From Mucilaginibacter lappiensis (GTDB taxonomy: Bacteria; Bacteroidota; Bacteroidia; Sphingobacteriales; Sphingobacteriaceae), in contig NZ_FTMG01000013.1 in the NCBI RefSeq assembly GCF_900155965.1, forward strand, positions 1-64,000: a DNA stretch of 64,000 bases, given 5' to 3'. This document shows, piece by piece, positions 31,177-40,778 of this stretch (within the stretch, counting starts at the first letter, position 1; each line of letters opens with the position of its first letter). Position numbers and translations under genes: made by a program. The notes under the pieces were generated by a model, which was not told where the DNA came from, did no database searches, and saw only the letters and a program-made list of their open reading frames with translations.

Positions 31177-32106
31177 TTACAAACACTCTGGTTGTTTGCA
31201 ATTTTCATCGGCAAACTCGGGTTCAAAGGTACTGTGGTTTATATCGAGGTGTTCCAGGCGGTGGCGCAGATCGTGTTTAATGTTATCAAAGTCGGTCATT
31301 GATTCGGGATTGATCACCAGGTGGGCGGTCAGTGCGTTTTCGGTAGTGCTGAGGGCCCATACGTGCATGTGGTGTACATCAACTACGCCTTTACCTTTCA
31401 TCAGTTCGGCTTTGATTTTTTCCAGGTCCATTTCGGCAGGTACACCATCCATTTCCAAACGCAGACTATCTTTAAGCAAGCTCCAGGTACCGCGTAATAT
31501 CACAATACCTATAATTACGCTCACTACGCTATCAATCCAATAGATTTTGGTAAAATAGATGATCAAACCAGATACTACCACCCCAAATGAAACTATGGCA
31601 TCAACAGCCATGTGCAGGTAAGCGCCTTTTACGTTCAGATCTTTGTCTTTATCTTTTACAAAAAGCCACGCGGTAAAACCATTAATAGCAATACCAATAA
31701 AAGCTACCCAGGCCATCGTTCCACCCGATACTACTTCGGGGTTCATAAAACGAACCACGGCTTCATATAAAATAAAGCCTACCGCCACAAACAGGATCAA
31801 TGCGTTAAAAAACGACACGATAATGGTAGACCGTTTATAGCCATAAGTGTATTTACTATTGGCGCTCACCTTAGTGAGTTTAAAGGCCAGCAGGGCCAGA
31901 GCCAGTGAGGCCACGTCGCTCAGATTATGGCCGGCATCGGTTAATAACGACAAAGAATGCGTTGTTAAACCGGCTATTACCTCAACTATTATAAAAATCG
32001 AATTCAATATGATACCGACAATAAATGCGGTATTTAAATGATCGAGCTTGGGGGCATGGTCATGATGATGATGACCTGCATGTGAATGATCGTGACCTGC
32101 TGACAT
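31177..32106 (-). CDS. Cation diffusion facilitator (CzcD/ZitB-like) metal efflux transporter
   Basis: A 309-residue inner-membrane protein that exports Zn2+ or similar divalent cations by proton antiport. The N-terminus is His-rich (HDHSHAGHHHHDHAP), a metal-sensing or capture tail. Six TM segments follow. TM2 has LLTDAGHNLSDVASLALALL and TM5 has MAVDAIVSFGVVVSGL, giving the HxxxD and DxxxD-type tetrahedral zinc site. The C-terminal cytoplasmic domain has VHHMHVWALSTTENALTAHL and ends ENCKQPECL. Metal specificity is probably zinc, by analogy. Single gene. Confidence 0.94.
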   Translation of the reverse strand: MSAGHDHSHAGHHHHDHAPKLDHLNTAFIVGIILNSIFIIVEVIAGLTTHSLSLLTDAGHNLSDVASLALALLAFKLTKVSANSKYTYGYKRSTIIVSFFNALILFVAVGFILYEAVVRFMNPEVVSGGTMAWVAFIGIAINGFTAWLFVKDKDKDLNVKGAYLHMAVDAIVSFGVVVSGLIIYFTKIYWIDSVVSVIIGIVILRGTWSLLKDSLRLEMDGVPAEMDLEKIKAELMKGKGVVDVHHMHVWALSTTENALTAHLVINPESMTDFDNIKHDLRHRLEHLDINHSTFEPEFADENCKQPECL

Positions 32107-32269
32107 TTAGCAAAGATAGGATTTTTGATTTGCAGATGTGCAAGTTTCAGATATGCAGATTTTTGTCTTAATCAGAAGTTCACAATTGGTAAATGATGTG
32201 CAGATTACTGGAATAAGTCAGAAGCTGCAATAAAAAAATCATTTGCATATCTGAAATCCGCATATCTGA

Positions 32270-32743
32270 TCACTCATGATGATAGGGTTCCCCTTTAATA
32301 ATGGTATAGGCGCGATAAAGTTGCTCCACAAAAAACAGACGAACCATCTGGTGCGAGAATGTCATACGTGATAGGGATATTTTATCGTTGGCCCGCTGGT
32401 AAACAGATTGATCAAAACCGTAGGGGCCACCAATCACAAATATCATATTGGCCGATGAGCTGATCTCCTTTTTATTAATATAAGCCGCAAACTGGGTTGA
32501 TGAATACTCGATACCTTTTTCATCCAATAATATGAGGTGATCAAGCGGGGTCACTTTTTTAAGTATCAGTTCGGCCTCTTTGGCCTTTTGCTGCTCAGCA
32601 CTTAAAGCCTTGGTATTTTTTAATTCGCTAATTTCAACCAATTCCAGTTTGGTGTAATGCTTCAGGCGCTTTACATATTTGTCGATACCCTCTTTTAAAT
32701 AAGCATCTTCTGTTTTACCAACGGTTAAAAAAGTGATCTTCAT
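32270..32743 (-). CDS. rlmH: 23S rRNA (pseudouridine1915-N3)-methyltransferase
   Basis: A 157-residue SPOUT methyltransferase of exact RlmH length. It starts MKITFLTVGKTEDAYLKEGI and has the knot motifs MIFVIGGPYGFDQSVYQRAN and SLSRMTFSHQMVRLFFVEQL, ending YRAYTIIKGEPYHHE, the classic RlmH tail. It methylates pseudouridine 1915 in helix 69 of 23S rRNA. It is divergent from the MutS-like gene across 70 bases. Confidence 0.97.
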   Translation of the reverse strand: MKITFLTVGKTEDAYLKEGIDKYVKRLKHYTKLELVEISELKNTKALSAEQQKAKEAELILKKVTPLDHLILLDEKGIEYSSTQFAAYINKKEISSSANMIFVIGGPYGFDQSVYQRANDKISLSRMTFSHQMVRLFFVEQLYRAYTIIKGEPYHHE

Positions 32744-32813
32744 ATATTGAACAAATAAACGTTTATTTAAAATATATGTGTTTATTTAGCCACAATTTTT
32801 TTAAACACCAATT

Positions 32814-34625
32814 ATGCAACAAGATATTATTAATGACTATGAGCAACGTGCGGCAATGGCCGGTCTGGAAGCTGGTAAATACAAAAAACTGGCCAATACT
32901 TACTCCTTGCTGCGGCTTAGTATCTTCGCGCTTATTGTAGTAGCTATTTATATTGCTGTACAGTTTGATAATTTTAGCATTGTAGCCGCTGCGTTTGTCG
33001 TGCTTGTTTTTGCTTTTGCCTGGCTGGTAGCACGTCAAAGCAAGTATGAGCGCCAGAAACAATATTTTGACGATCTGCAAAAGGTGAACCTGAACGAGAT
33101 CGACAACATACAAACCCGCGCCAGCATTTATAACGATGGAAACCGGTTTGCGAGCGAAAAACATTATTATACTGCTGATCTTGACATTTTTGGCAATGCC
33201 TCTCTTTACCAATTGGTAAACCGCACTGCAACTTCAACCGGCAACAATAAGCTGGCACAATGGTTTGATAAGCCGTCGCCTAAAGAGGTTATCCTCCCAC
33301 GACAAGCTGCTGTTCAAGAGATCGCCACAAAAAATAACTGGAAGCTGGATATTCAGACCCGGCTGTTATTTGCTCTCAAACAGGATGCTAATCAACTACC
33401 CAATCTCTTCAAATACCTGCACATGTCCCTGAATATGCCAGGCGAAAAGTGGCTCGACCGTTACACTAAAATTGCGCCTTACCTGTTCACCGGTCTGCTA
33501 GTGTTGGCCTGGTTTTTTCCGGTGGTAAAACTGGTGCCAATTTTAGTGGGTATCATCAATATGGGTCTGGTTTTTTCCAAAGCCGCGTACATCACCAAAG
33601 CCGATCTGATAGCCGGTAAAATAGGTAATACCCTGGCCAATTATGCCGATGTTTTTGAGCGTATTGAAGAAGAAAAATGGCAGACGGTTTATAATTCCGA
33701 TCTTGCTCAGCAGCTTGAAGCCAGACAAACATCTAACAAAATAAAAGAATTAGCTTCACTGATCAATAAGCTCAACTATCACCTGAACATGATCATAGCC
33801 TTTGTACTTAATTTATTCTTTTTGTGGGATATACGCCAGGTAATAGCTATTGAGAACTGGAAGCGCCAAAATAATGAGAGTCTGGAAGCAGCTTTTGAAG
33901 TAATAGCTGAATTTGAAGCATTGCTTAGTTTAGCCGGACTGGCCATCAACTACCCGGAGTGGAATTTCCCACAAATTGACGACAGACAAGGTTACACCCT
34001 GACAGCGCAGGGTATGGCACACCCGCTCATAGATACAAACAAGCGGATAGCTAATGACTATGAACTGGATGATGCTTTTAAGATAGACATTATCACCGGA
34101 TCAAATATGGCGGGCAAGAGCACTTTTTTACGCACCATCGGTATTAATACTGTGCTGGCGCTTTGCGGCGCTCCGGTATGTGCTAAAAGTATGCAGGTAT
34201 CGGTTATTACGATCATCAGCTATATGCGTATTAAGGATTCATTGAACGAAAGCACCTCTACCTTTAAGGCCGAACTTGATCGCCTGCAAATGTTATTGGC
34301 TGCTGTGCAAAATGAGCCTAAGATATTTTTCCTGATAGATGAGATGCTCAGAGGCACTAATTCGGTAGATAAGTACTTGGGCTCGAAAGCGGTAATTGAA
34401 CAGCTGATCGCTAAAAAAGCAGTAGGCATGGTTGCCACCCACGATTTGCAGATAGCTCAATTGGAAACCAAATACCCTGATTACGTACGCAATTTTTATT
34501 TCGATATCCAGGTTAAAGATGGCGAAATGCTGTTTGACTATAAGATCAAACATGGCGAGTGTAAAACTTTTAACGCCTCGTTGCTGCTTAAGCAAATCGG
34601 CATCAATGTAGAAGCTGGGGAATAG
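32814..34625 (+). CDS. MutS-like ATPase with N-terminal membrane helices
   Basis: A 603-residue protein that carries the MutS core and ATPase domains but not the mismatch-binding domain I. Residues about 30-70 hold two hydrophobic helices (LRLSIFALIVVAIYIAVQF and IVAAAFVVLVFAFAWLVA), and further hydrophobic stretches lie near residues 225-260 and 325-345. The Walker A loop GSNMAGKST (G429, K435), FFLIDEMLRGTNSVDKYLGS (Walker B and signature) and ATHDLQIAQLE (His switch) are intact. This architecture is widespread in Bacteroidota and separate from canonical MutS and MutS2. The role is not known; mismatch repair should not be assumed, and a membrane site is likely. Confidence 0.88.
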   Translation: MQQDIINDYEQRAAMAGLEAGKYKKLANTYSLLRLSIFALIVVAIYIAVQFDNFSIVAAAFVVLVFAFAWLVARQSKYERQKQYFDDLQKVNLNEIDNIQTRASIYNDGNRFASEKHYYTADLDIFGNASLYQLVNRTATSTGNNKLAQWFDKPSPKEVILPRQAAVQEIATKNNWKLDIQTRLLFALKQDANQLPNLFKYLHMSLNMPGEKWLDRYTKIAPYLFTGLLVLAWFFPVVKLVPILVGIINMGLVFSKAAYITKADLIAGKIGNTLANYADVFERIEEEKWQTVYNSDLAQQLEARQTSNKIKELASLINKLNYHLNMIIAFVLNLFFLWDIRQVIAIENWKRQNNESLEAAFEVIAEFEALLSLAGLAINYPEWNFPQIDDRQGYTLTAQGMAHPLIDTNKRIANDYELDDAFKIDIITGSNMAGKSTFLRTIGINTVLALCGAPVCAKSMQVSVITIISYMRIKDSLNESTSTFKAELDRLQMLLAAVQNEPKIFFLIDEMLRGTNSVDKYLGSKAVIEQLIAKKAVGMVATHDLQIAQLETKYPDYVRNFYFDIQVKDGEMLFDYKIKHGECKTFNASLLLKQIGINVEAGE

Positions 34626-34638
34626 AGGCTGGAAAATA

Positions 34639-34774
34639 GATACAAGACTGTTAGAGTCAAGAATCAAGACTAACTTGTTATTATAATAAAAAAGCTCCCG
34701 GTCATGTATGATCGGGAGCTTTTTTATTGTCTTGATTCTTGTCTCTTAATTCTTGACTCTAACAGTCTTGTATC
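34639..34774. repeat. Inverted pair of heptad arrays around a terminator
   Basis: A perfect 26-base inverted repeat (34639-34664 against 34749-34774) is built from units such as AGACTGT TAGAGTC AAGAATC and, on the right, TTCTTGA CTCTAAC AGTCTTG. A second pair GAATCAAGAC/GTCTTGATTC (34661-34670, 34728-34737) lies inside it, and the terminator stem inside that. The three nested symmetries fill the gap between two convergent genes exactly. Confidence 0.8.
34685..34728. terminator. Bidirectional terminator between the MutS-like and TonB-receptor genes
   Basis: AATAAAAAAGCTCCCG pairs perfectly with CGGGAGCTTTTTTATT around a 12-base loop, with T-runs on both strands. Confidence 0.9.
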
Positions 34775-37309
34775 TTATCTACCACCAGGTCCACCCTGGC
34801 CACCGCTCTGGTCTCCTTGTTTCTGGTCGTCGTTGTTAACACCTTTTTTCTGTTGATTAGGATTGCTGAAGGTAGTTTTACCAAAGCTATAGCTAAACGT
34901 TAAACCAAATGAACGGAACGGAAACGCTGTTGAGCTGGTTTGGCTGAAACTTGCGCTGCTGATATTCTGGTCAAAATGTTTGTCGCGGGCAAATGGCTGT
35001 ACGGTGTTAAAGCCAACGGCCAGTTTCCTTTTCATGAATTGTTTTTTGATACCAAAGGCATAAATACCAAATGCCGGGTTGGTACCTTGTATGGTACGGC
35101 GTGCCGAGTTGGTAAAGCCAAACAATTCTGCCAGGAAATCACCTTTAAATTGGTAAGATGCACTTCCGAATGCCGAGAATTGGAAATAAGTACCAATTTT
35201 TGAAGCACTGCTGGCAAACTCATCAAATATAGTAGGGCTATAAGTATAACCATTGATACTGGCCCTTATAGTTAAAGGTTTGATAGGGTTTACCGAACCA
35301 AAGAAACTGGCACCGAATGAATTGTTACGGCCAATGTTTTGGTATATAGTACGGGTTGCATGAACAGTTTGGTTGCGAATAGTTTCGGTCAAAGTATCGG
35401 CAATGCCCTCTATCAGGTCATTAGTTCTTTTGTAATAAACCGAAAAGTTTAATACCGACGATTTGATGAAGGTGTTATAACCTAACTCAACAGTTTGTGA
35501 AACCTCAGGAGCCAGGTTAGGGTTACCTACACTTTGATTCTGGATGTTGCTGCGGTTAATGAACGGGTTCAGGAACTGCAGGCTTGGCCTTGTTATACGT
35601 TTGCTGTATGATAATTTAAGCGTTTGGTTGCCAAACTGTTTTTGTATAGTTAAACTTGGGATATATGTGGTATAGCTTGACGAAAACGGCTGCAGATTCT
35701 GGAACAGGGTACTGTTAGCATCCTGGAATGGGTTTTGCGGATCACCTTTTATACGGGTGTTCTCAACACGGCCACCTGCCAATATCGAATAGCTTTTAGG
35801 CAGGGTAATGGTGAACACCGCATAACCGGCATATACATTCTGTGTATAATCATACAGATTGGAGTTTAACGAATCGCGCTGGGCGTTGTTGCCACTGTTA
35901 TCTGTATCAAATATATCGTAGTTACTATTTATACGGCGTTGTATGGTTTTACCACCGGCTTCAATCTTTAAAACCTTATTTACCGGCAGGGTATAATCTA
36001 ACTGGAGCGTATACTCATTATTTTTACCATTGTTATCGCCGGTTTGGCTTGGGTTCTGTGCGGTGAATAAGTTAGTATAATCTGTAGTGATAATACTATG
36101 GCTCCACTGTCCGGATACGGTTATTTCCTCACCTTCTTTTTTAAACTTGTGGGTATAGTCGATACTCCAGTCAAAACCACCAAAATGGTTGTGAGACATA
36201 TTTTTGCTGAAATACTGTATCGGTGAAATATGGTTATCGATATTATTAACGCCGCTACCATCAACATTAAAACCACCATCATTCAGCCTAAAGGTACTGT
36301 TAATACTGTTATAAGCATTAAACTCATAACCTGCGGTAACGGAACCGATAGCCCCATGCCTTTTAATGCGGCTGCTTGAATTGTTAAAGTTATGAACCAA
36401 TGGATTACCGGCGGCATCTTTTAATACCTGGTCAAACGTAGTTAACGATGTTTGAGGCCAGGTTAAGTTACCACCCGCATTGATACCTAAACTAAAGCGG
36501 TTTTTATTGTAGTTAAGGTTAACGTTACCATTATTTTGACGTGTACCTACACCACCGCTCACCGAGCCGCTTATACCCGATATATTTTTTTGTTTGGTGA
36601 TGATGTTGATGATACCACCAGAACCTTCGGCATCATACTTGGCCGATGGAGAAGTTACCACCTCGATACTTTTGATCTGATCTGCAGGAATGGTTTTTAA
36701 CACATCGGATAAATTGGCCGATGTAGCGCCCGATGGTTTACCATTGATCAATACGCGCACGTTTGCATCGCCACGTACCGATACGTTACCGTTGATATCT
36801 ACCGCTACCAATGGCACTTTTTGCAATACGTCTGTAGCATTACCACCCGCGGAAGTAAGGTCCTTTTCGGCATTGTAAACAATCTTATCGATCCTGTTTT
36901 CAATTAGCGGAGCCTCGCCAACCACATTTACCTGTGCCAAAGCATGAGCACCCGGAGCCAGCAATACGTTACCCATTCTATTATCGGGCTTAGATGCTGT
37001 TGTGGTTACGGGGTCAATTGTTTTTGAAGGATAACCAATAAAAGATATCACCAGTTTGTAACTACCTGGTTTGATGTTGTCTAATTTAAAATTACCTTTT
37101 TCGTCGGTTACCACACCGGTAATAGGCGATTTACCTCCGCTGCGATATAAACCCACAGTAGTGTAATCCATTGGTTTCTTAGTAACTGAGTCAATTACGG
37201 TACCCGATATACGGCCCGTAGTTGTCGGTCCGCTCCCCCCCACACCAAACTGGGCTTTCGCCGAAAGTGCAAAACAAAAAAGAGCTATAAGTATGTAAAA
37301 ACGTTTCAT
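34775..37309 (-). CDS. TonB-dependent receptor-like outer-membrane protein (OMP_b-brl_3 type)
   Basis: An 844-residue protein: signal peptide (MKRFYILIALFCFALSAKAQ), a carboxypeptidase-regulatory-like domain (GRISGTVIDSVTKKPMDYTT ... about 32-118), a plug (LQKVPLVAVDINGNVSVRGD, VRVLINGKPSGATS, SPSAKYDAEGSGGIINIITK) and a large barrel with PSLTIQKQFGNQTLKLSYSK and PNLAPEVSQTVELGYN. The C-terminus is not the usual short strand with terminal Phe. The barrel ends near YSFGKTTFSN and is followed by a ~27-residue polar tail rich in Gln, Gly and Asp (QGDQSGGQGGPGGR), which probably faces the periplasm or surface. Ligand unknown; there is no SusD partner. Confidence 0.9.
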   Translation of the reverse strand: MKRFYILIALFCFALSAKAQFGVGGSGPTTTGRISGTVIDSVTKKPMDYTTVGLYRSGGKSPITGVVTDEKGNFKLDNIKPGSYKLVISFIGYPSKTIDPVTTTASKPDNRMGNVLLAPGAHALAQVNVVGEAPLIENRIDKIVYNAEKDLTSAGGNATDVLQKVPLVAVDINGNVSVRGDANVRVLINGKPSGATSANLSDVLKTIPADQIKSIEVVTSPSAKYDAEGSGGIINIITKQKNISGISGSVSGGVGTRQNNGNVNLNYNKNRFSLGINAGGNLTWPQTSLTTFDQVLKDAAGNPLVHNFNNSSSRIKRHGAIGSVTAGYEFNAYNSINSTFRLNDGGFNVDGSGVNNIDNHISPIQYFSKNMSHNHFGGFDWSIDYTHKFKKEGEEITVSGQWSHSIITTDYTNLFTAQNPSQTGDNNGKNNEYTLQLDYTLPVNKVLKIEAGGKTIQRRINSNYDIFDTDNSGNNAQRDSLNSNLYDYTQNVYAGYAVFTITLPKSYSILAGGRVENTRIKGDPQNPFQDANSTLFQNLQPFSSSYTTYIPSLTIQKQFGNQTLKLSYSKRITRPSLQFLNPFINRSNIQNQSVGNPNLAPEVSQTVELGYNTFIKSSVLNFSVYYKRTNDLIEGIADTLTETIRNQTVHATRTIYQNIGRNNSFGASFFGSVNPIKPLTIRASINGYTYSPTIFDEFASSASKIGTYFQFSAFGSASYQFKGDFLAELFGFTNSARRTIQGTNPAFGIYAFGIKKQFMKRKLAVGFNTVQPFARDKHFDQNISSASFSQTSSTAFPFRSFGLTFSYSFGKTTFSNPNQQKKGVNNDDQKQGDQSGGQGGPGGR

Positions 37310-37515
37310 TTATAAGGATTTTCGTAATTGGAGGCGAAAATAGATTAAATGTTACACCACCATCTTCTATTTTTTTAGGAAAATAGCAATTGTCATGTAT
37401 ATGTTACACTAAGAAGGCATTAATTCTGCGTAAACTTTACAATTTTCTTAACCTTGTTAACTACCGGTTTATTATTTATATTCTATGCAACAAAGCAAGA
37501 AAATGACATAAAAAA

Positions 37516-37544
37516 AGTCATGCTGAAATAAGTTCAGCATGACT
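37516..37544 (-). terminator. Terminator after leuS
   Basis: AGTCATGCTGAA/TTCAGCATGACT, 12-bp stem with a 5-base loop, followed on the minus strand by TTTTTT; 23 bases beyond the leuS stop. Confidence 0.85.
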
Positions 37545-37566
37545 CCAAATTTTTATGGGTTGAGGC

Positions 37567-40500
37567 TTAAACCACCATATTCACTATTCTGCCTTTTACT
37601 ACGATCACCTTTTTAGGAGCTTTTCCGTCCAGGTAGCGTTGTACATCGGCGTTGGCTAAAACAAATTCTTCAATAGCTTTGGGCTCCAGGCTTAGTGATA
37701 TATTCAAATTCATTTTTGTTTTACCGTTGATAGAGATCGGGTAAGCAAACTCATCCTCCACCAGGTAAGCGCTGTTGAATTTTGGATATGGCGCATATGA
37801 CAAACTACCGGCCGGGTTACCTAACAAGGTCCACAATTCCTCACAAATGTGCGGGGCGTATGACGATAGAACAATCACCATATCCTGCAGGATGGCACGG
37901 TTGTTACATTTCAGGTCGGTTAGTTCGTTAACCGCGATCATAAAGCTGGATACCGAGGTATTGAACGAGAAACGTTCTACATCTTCCTCCACCTTACGGA
38001 TGATCTTGTGTAACGATTTCAATTCGGCTTTGCTCGGCTCTGCATCAGACACGCTAAACTCCCAGGCTTCGTTATGGAACAAACGCCAGAATTTACGCAG
38101 GAATTTAAACACGCCTTCGATACCATTGGTATTCCAGGGCTTGCTTTGCTCCAACGGACCAAGGAACATTTCGTACATACGCAAGGTATCGGCACCGTAA
38201 CGGCTAATAATGTCATCCGGGTTCACTACGTTGAACTTGGATTTCGACATTTTTTCTACTTCGTGCCCACATATATATTTGCCATTCTCAAGAATAAATT
38301 GAGCATCAGCAAAGTCAGGTCGCCATTTTTTAAACTTTTCGATGTCAAGAACATCATTATTTACAATGTTTACATCAACATTTGTAAATTGGTAACCCTT
38401 AAACTTCCAAACCCCAGCGTCTGTTAAGTCGGAGTTTTCCTTGAATATATTGTAGATTTCTCTATCGTAATCAAGTTTAAAAGTAGAAACTATCGCTTTT
38501 ACAGTATCTTCTGAATCTTCAAATATCGTGTCTAATAATGCAGGAAAATAGGATTCTAACTTCTTCAACTTATTATAAGAAATGAACCTTTTTGTCTTTA
38601 TTAAACGATAAACAAAGTTACTGCGGCCTTGTATCATCCCCTGGTTAATGAGTTTTTTAAACGGCTCTTCCTCAATTACCAGGTCAAGATCTTTTAAAAA
38701 TTTATTCCAGAAACGGCTGTATAACAAGTGTCCGGTTGCATGCTCGCTGCCGCCGATATACAGATCGACATCTTTCCAGTAAGCAATAGCCTCTTTGGAT
38801 GCAAACGCTGCATCATTATGCGCGTCCATATAGCGGTACCAATACCAGCTGCTACCAGCCCAGCCCGGCATGGTACTCAATTCATATTCACCTTCCGGGT
38901 GCTTCCAGCCTTCGGCTCTGCCCAATGGAGGTTCGCCGGTTTCGGTTGGCAGGTATTTATCCACTTCGGGCAATAACAATGGCAGGTGTTGCTCTTCAAT
39001 TAAATGAGGCAAGCCATCTTTAAAGTAAACCGGCACGGGTTCGCCCCAGTAACGCTGACGGCCAAATATGGCATCACGCATCCTGAAGTTCACTTTGGCT
39101 TTACCAGCGCCAATGGCTTCCAGTTTGGCTATCACCGCGGCTGTTGCTTCTTTATAAGCAAGCCCGTTCATAAAGTCGGAATTGATATACTTGCCTTCCT
39201 TGGTCGGGTCGGCTTCCGTTTCAATATTTTGTATGTCGATAATAGGTACTATCGGCAGGTTAAAATGCTTGGCAAACAAATAATCACGCTGATCGCCTGA
39301 TGGTACAGCCATTACAGCGCCAGTACCATATCCTGCCAACACATAATCAGCAATCCAGATTGGGATCCTTTCATTATTTAATGGATTCAGCACATAGCTG
39401 CCGGTAAAGGCACCTGATACGGTTTTAGCGTCAGCCATCCTGTCCAATTCTGATTTCTTTTTGGTTTGAGTGATGTACGCGTCAATATCCGCCTTTTGCT
39501 CAGGCGTTGTCAATGCAGTTACCAACTCATGTTCTGGTGCGATCACCAAAAAAGTAACCCCAAAAATGGTATCAACCCGGGTAGTGAAAACTTCGATGAA
39601 ACGAGCCCCCTCTAAATCTCCCCCGGTAGGGGAGACTTTTTGATTCTCTTGCTTTTCAAAAGCCCTCCCTTCCGGGGAGGGTTTGGGTAGGGCTTCAATA
39701 GGGAATTTTACGCTTGCACCAGTACTCTTGCCTATCCAGTTGCGCTGCATTTCTTTGAGTGGCTCTGGCCAGTCAATGGTATCCAGGCCTTGCAACAGAC
39801 GTTCGGCATAGGCGGTGATGCGCATACTCCACTGCATCATTTTCTTTTGTTCTACAGGGTAACCGCCGCGCTCACTAAAGCCATCCTTCACTTCGTCATT
39901 AGCCAATACGGTACCTAAAGCAGGGCACCAGTTTACGGTGCTTTCGCGCAGGTAGGTTAATCGGTATTTTAACAGTTCACTTTGCTGTTCGCGGTTGCCC
40001 AGGGCTTTCCATTCATCAGCGGTAAAGCTCAAAACTTCTTCGTCGCATACGGCATTAATACCGGCTGAGCCTTTTTGCTCAAAATGTGCAACCAGTTTAG
40101 CAATAGATTCAGCCTTGTCCGTATCCTTATTATACCAGGAATTAAACAGCTGCATAAAGATCCACTGCGTCCACTTATAATAATCGGGCGAGCTGGTGCG
40201 TACTTCCCGGCTCCAATCAAACGAGAAACCAATCTGATCCAGCTGGCGGCGATAGGTGGCGATATTGGCATCGGTAGTTATAGCAGGGTGCTGCCCGGTT
40301 TGTATGGCATACTGCTCGGCAGGTAAACCAAAGCTATCGTAACCCATAGGGTGCAGCACATTAAAACCTTTTAAACGTTTATAGCGTGCAAAAATATCAG
40401 AGGCAATATAACCCAGCGGATGGCCCACATGCAGCCCCGCACCAGATGGGTAAGGGAACATATCCAGCACATAATACTTAGGTTTGGCGCTTTTATCTTC

Positions 40501-40572
40501 AGCTTTAAAGGTTCCGTTCTGGGCCCAAAACTGCTGCCACTTTTGCTCTATATCTTTAAATTGATAGTCCAT
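37567..40572 (-). CDS. leuS: Leucyl-tRNA synthetase with two extra in-frame segments
   Basis: A 1001-residue class I synthetase charging tRNA-Leu. HIGH motif is HVGH (48-51) in YPSGAGLHVGHPLGY; KMSKS is at 774-778. CP1 editing domain begins about 220 and includes FTTRVDTIFGVTFLVIAPEH. Two parts look added. First, residues about 293-323 (ALPKPSPEGRAFEKQENQKV, SPTGGDLEGA) are encoded by a palindromic repeat also found intergenically at 7201-7285. Second, about 60 residues around 664-725, just before the KMSKS loop, are encoded by clearly A+T-richer DNA and exceed what I remember of relatives. Together they roughly explain the excess over the ~920-930 residues I recall as usual. All catalytic motifs are intact, so the enzyme should work. 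Own terminator at 37516-37544. Confidence 0.95.
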   Translation of the reverse strand: MDYQFKDIEQKWQQFWAQNGTFKAEDKSAKPKYYVLDMFPYPSGAGLHVGHPLGYIASDIFARYKRLKGFNVLHPMGYDSFGLPAEQYAIQTGQHPAITTDANIATYRRQLDQIGFSFDWSREVRTSSPDYYKWTQWIFMQLFNSWYNKDTDKAESIAKLVAHFEQKGSAGINAVCDEEVLSFTADEWKALGNREQQSELLKYRLTYLRESTVNWCPALGTVLANDEVKDGFSERGGYPVEQKKMMQWSMRITAYAERLLQGLDTIDWPEPLKEMQRNWIGKSTGASVKFPIEALPKPSPEGRAFEKQENQKVSPTGGDLEGARFIEVFTTRVDTIFGVTFLVIAPEHELVTALTTPEQKADIDAYITQTKKKSELDRMADAKTVSGAFTGSYVLNPLNNERIPIWIADYVLAGYGTGAVMAVPSGDQRDYLFAKHFNLPIVPIIDIQNIETEADPTKEGKYINSDFMNGLAYKEATAAVIAKLEAIGAGKAKVNFRMRDAIFGRQRYWGEPVPVYFKDGLPHLIEEQHLPLLLPEVDKYLPTETGEPPLGRAEGWKHPEGEYELSTMPGWAGSSWYWYRYMDAHNDAAFASKEAIAYWKDVDLYIGGSEHATGHLLYSRFWNKFLKDLDLVIEEEPFKKLINQGMIQGRSNFVYRLIKTKRFISYNKLKKLESYFPALLDTIFEDSEDTVKAIVSTFKLDYDREIYNIFKENSDLTDAGVWKFKGYQFTNVDVNIVNNDVLDIEKFKKWRPDFADAQFILENGKYICGHEVEKMSKSKFNVVNPDDIISRYGADTLRMYEMFLGPLEQSKPWNTNGIEGVFKFLRKFWRLFHNEAWEFSVSDAEPSKAELKSLHKIIRKVEEDVERFSFNTSVSSFMIAVNELTDLKCNNRAILQDMVIVLSSYAPHICEELWTLLGNPAGSLSYAPYPKFNSAYLVEDEFAYPISINGKTKMNLNISLSLEPKAIEEFVLANADVQRYLDGKAPKKVIVVKGRIVNMVV
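39604..39694. repeat. CCCCCTCTAAATC palindromic element inside leuS
   Basis: The left arm AGCCCCCTCTAAATCTCCCC and right arm AGCCCTCCCTTCCGGGGAGG match 7201-7285 almost base for base; the central loop differs. It is read in the leuS frame without a stop and adds about 30 residues to the CP1 domain. Confidence 0.85.
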
Positions 40573-40778
40573 TTTATTGTTTACACGTATGAGGTTGCGA
40601 AATTAAGAAAATACCTATTAGTTTGGTAGTTTATTGATGCTTTGTTTGTTATGTCCTGCGGATAATTTGATCCTGAAGGTGGGCGAGTCTCTGATTATCC
40701 CTATAAATTAATTTGATTTCCCATTTCCTTAATTCATTGATAATAAGTTAAATTTACACAGAACACCAAACCTTTATT

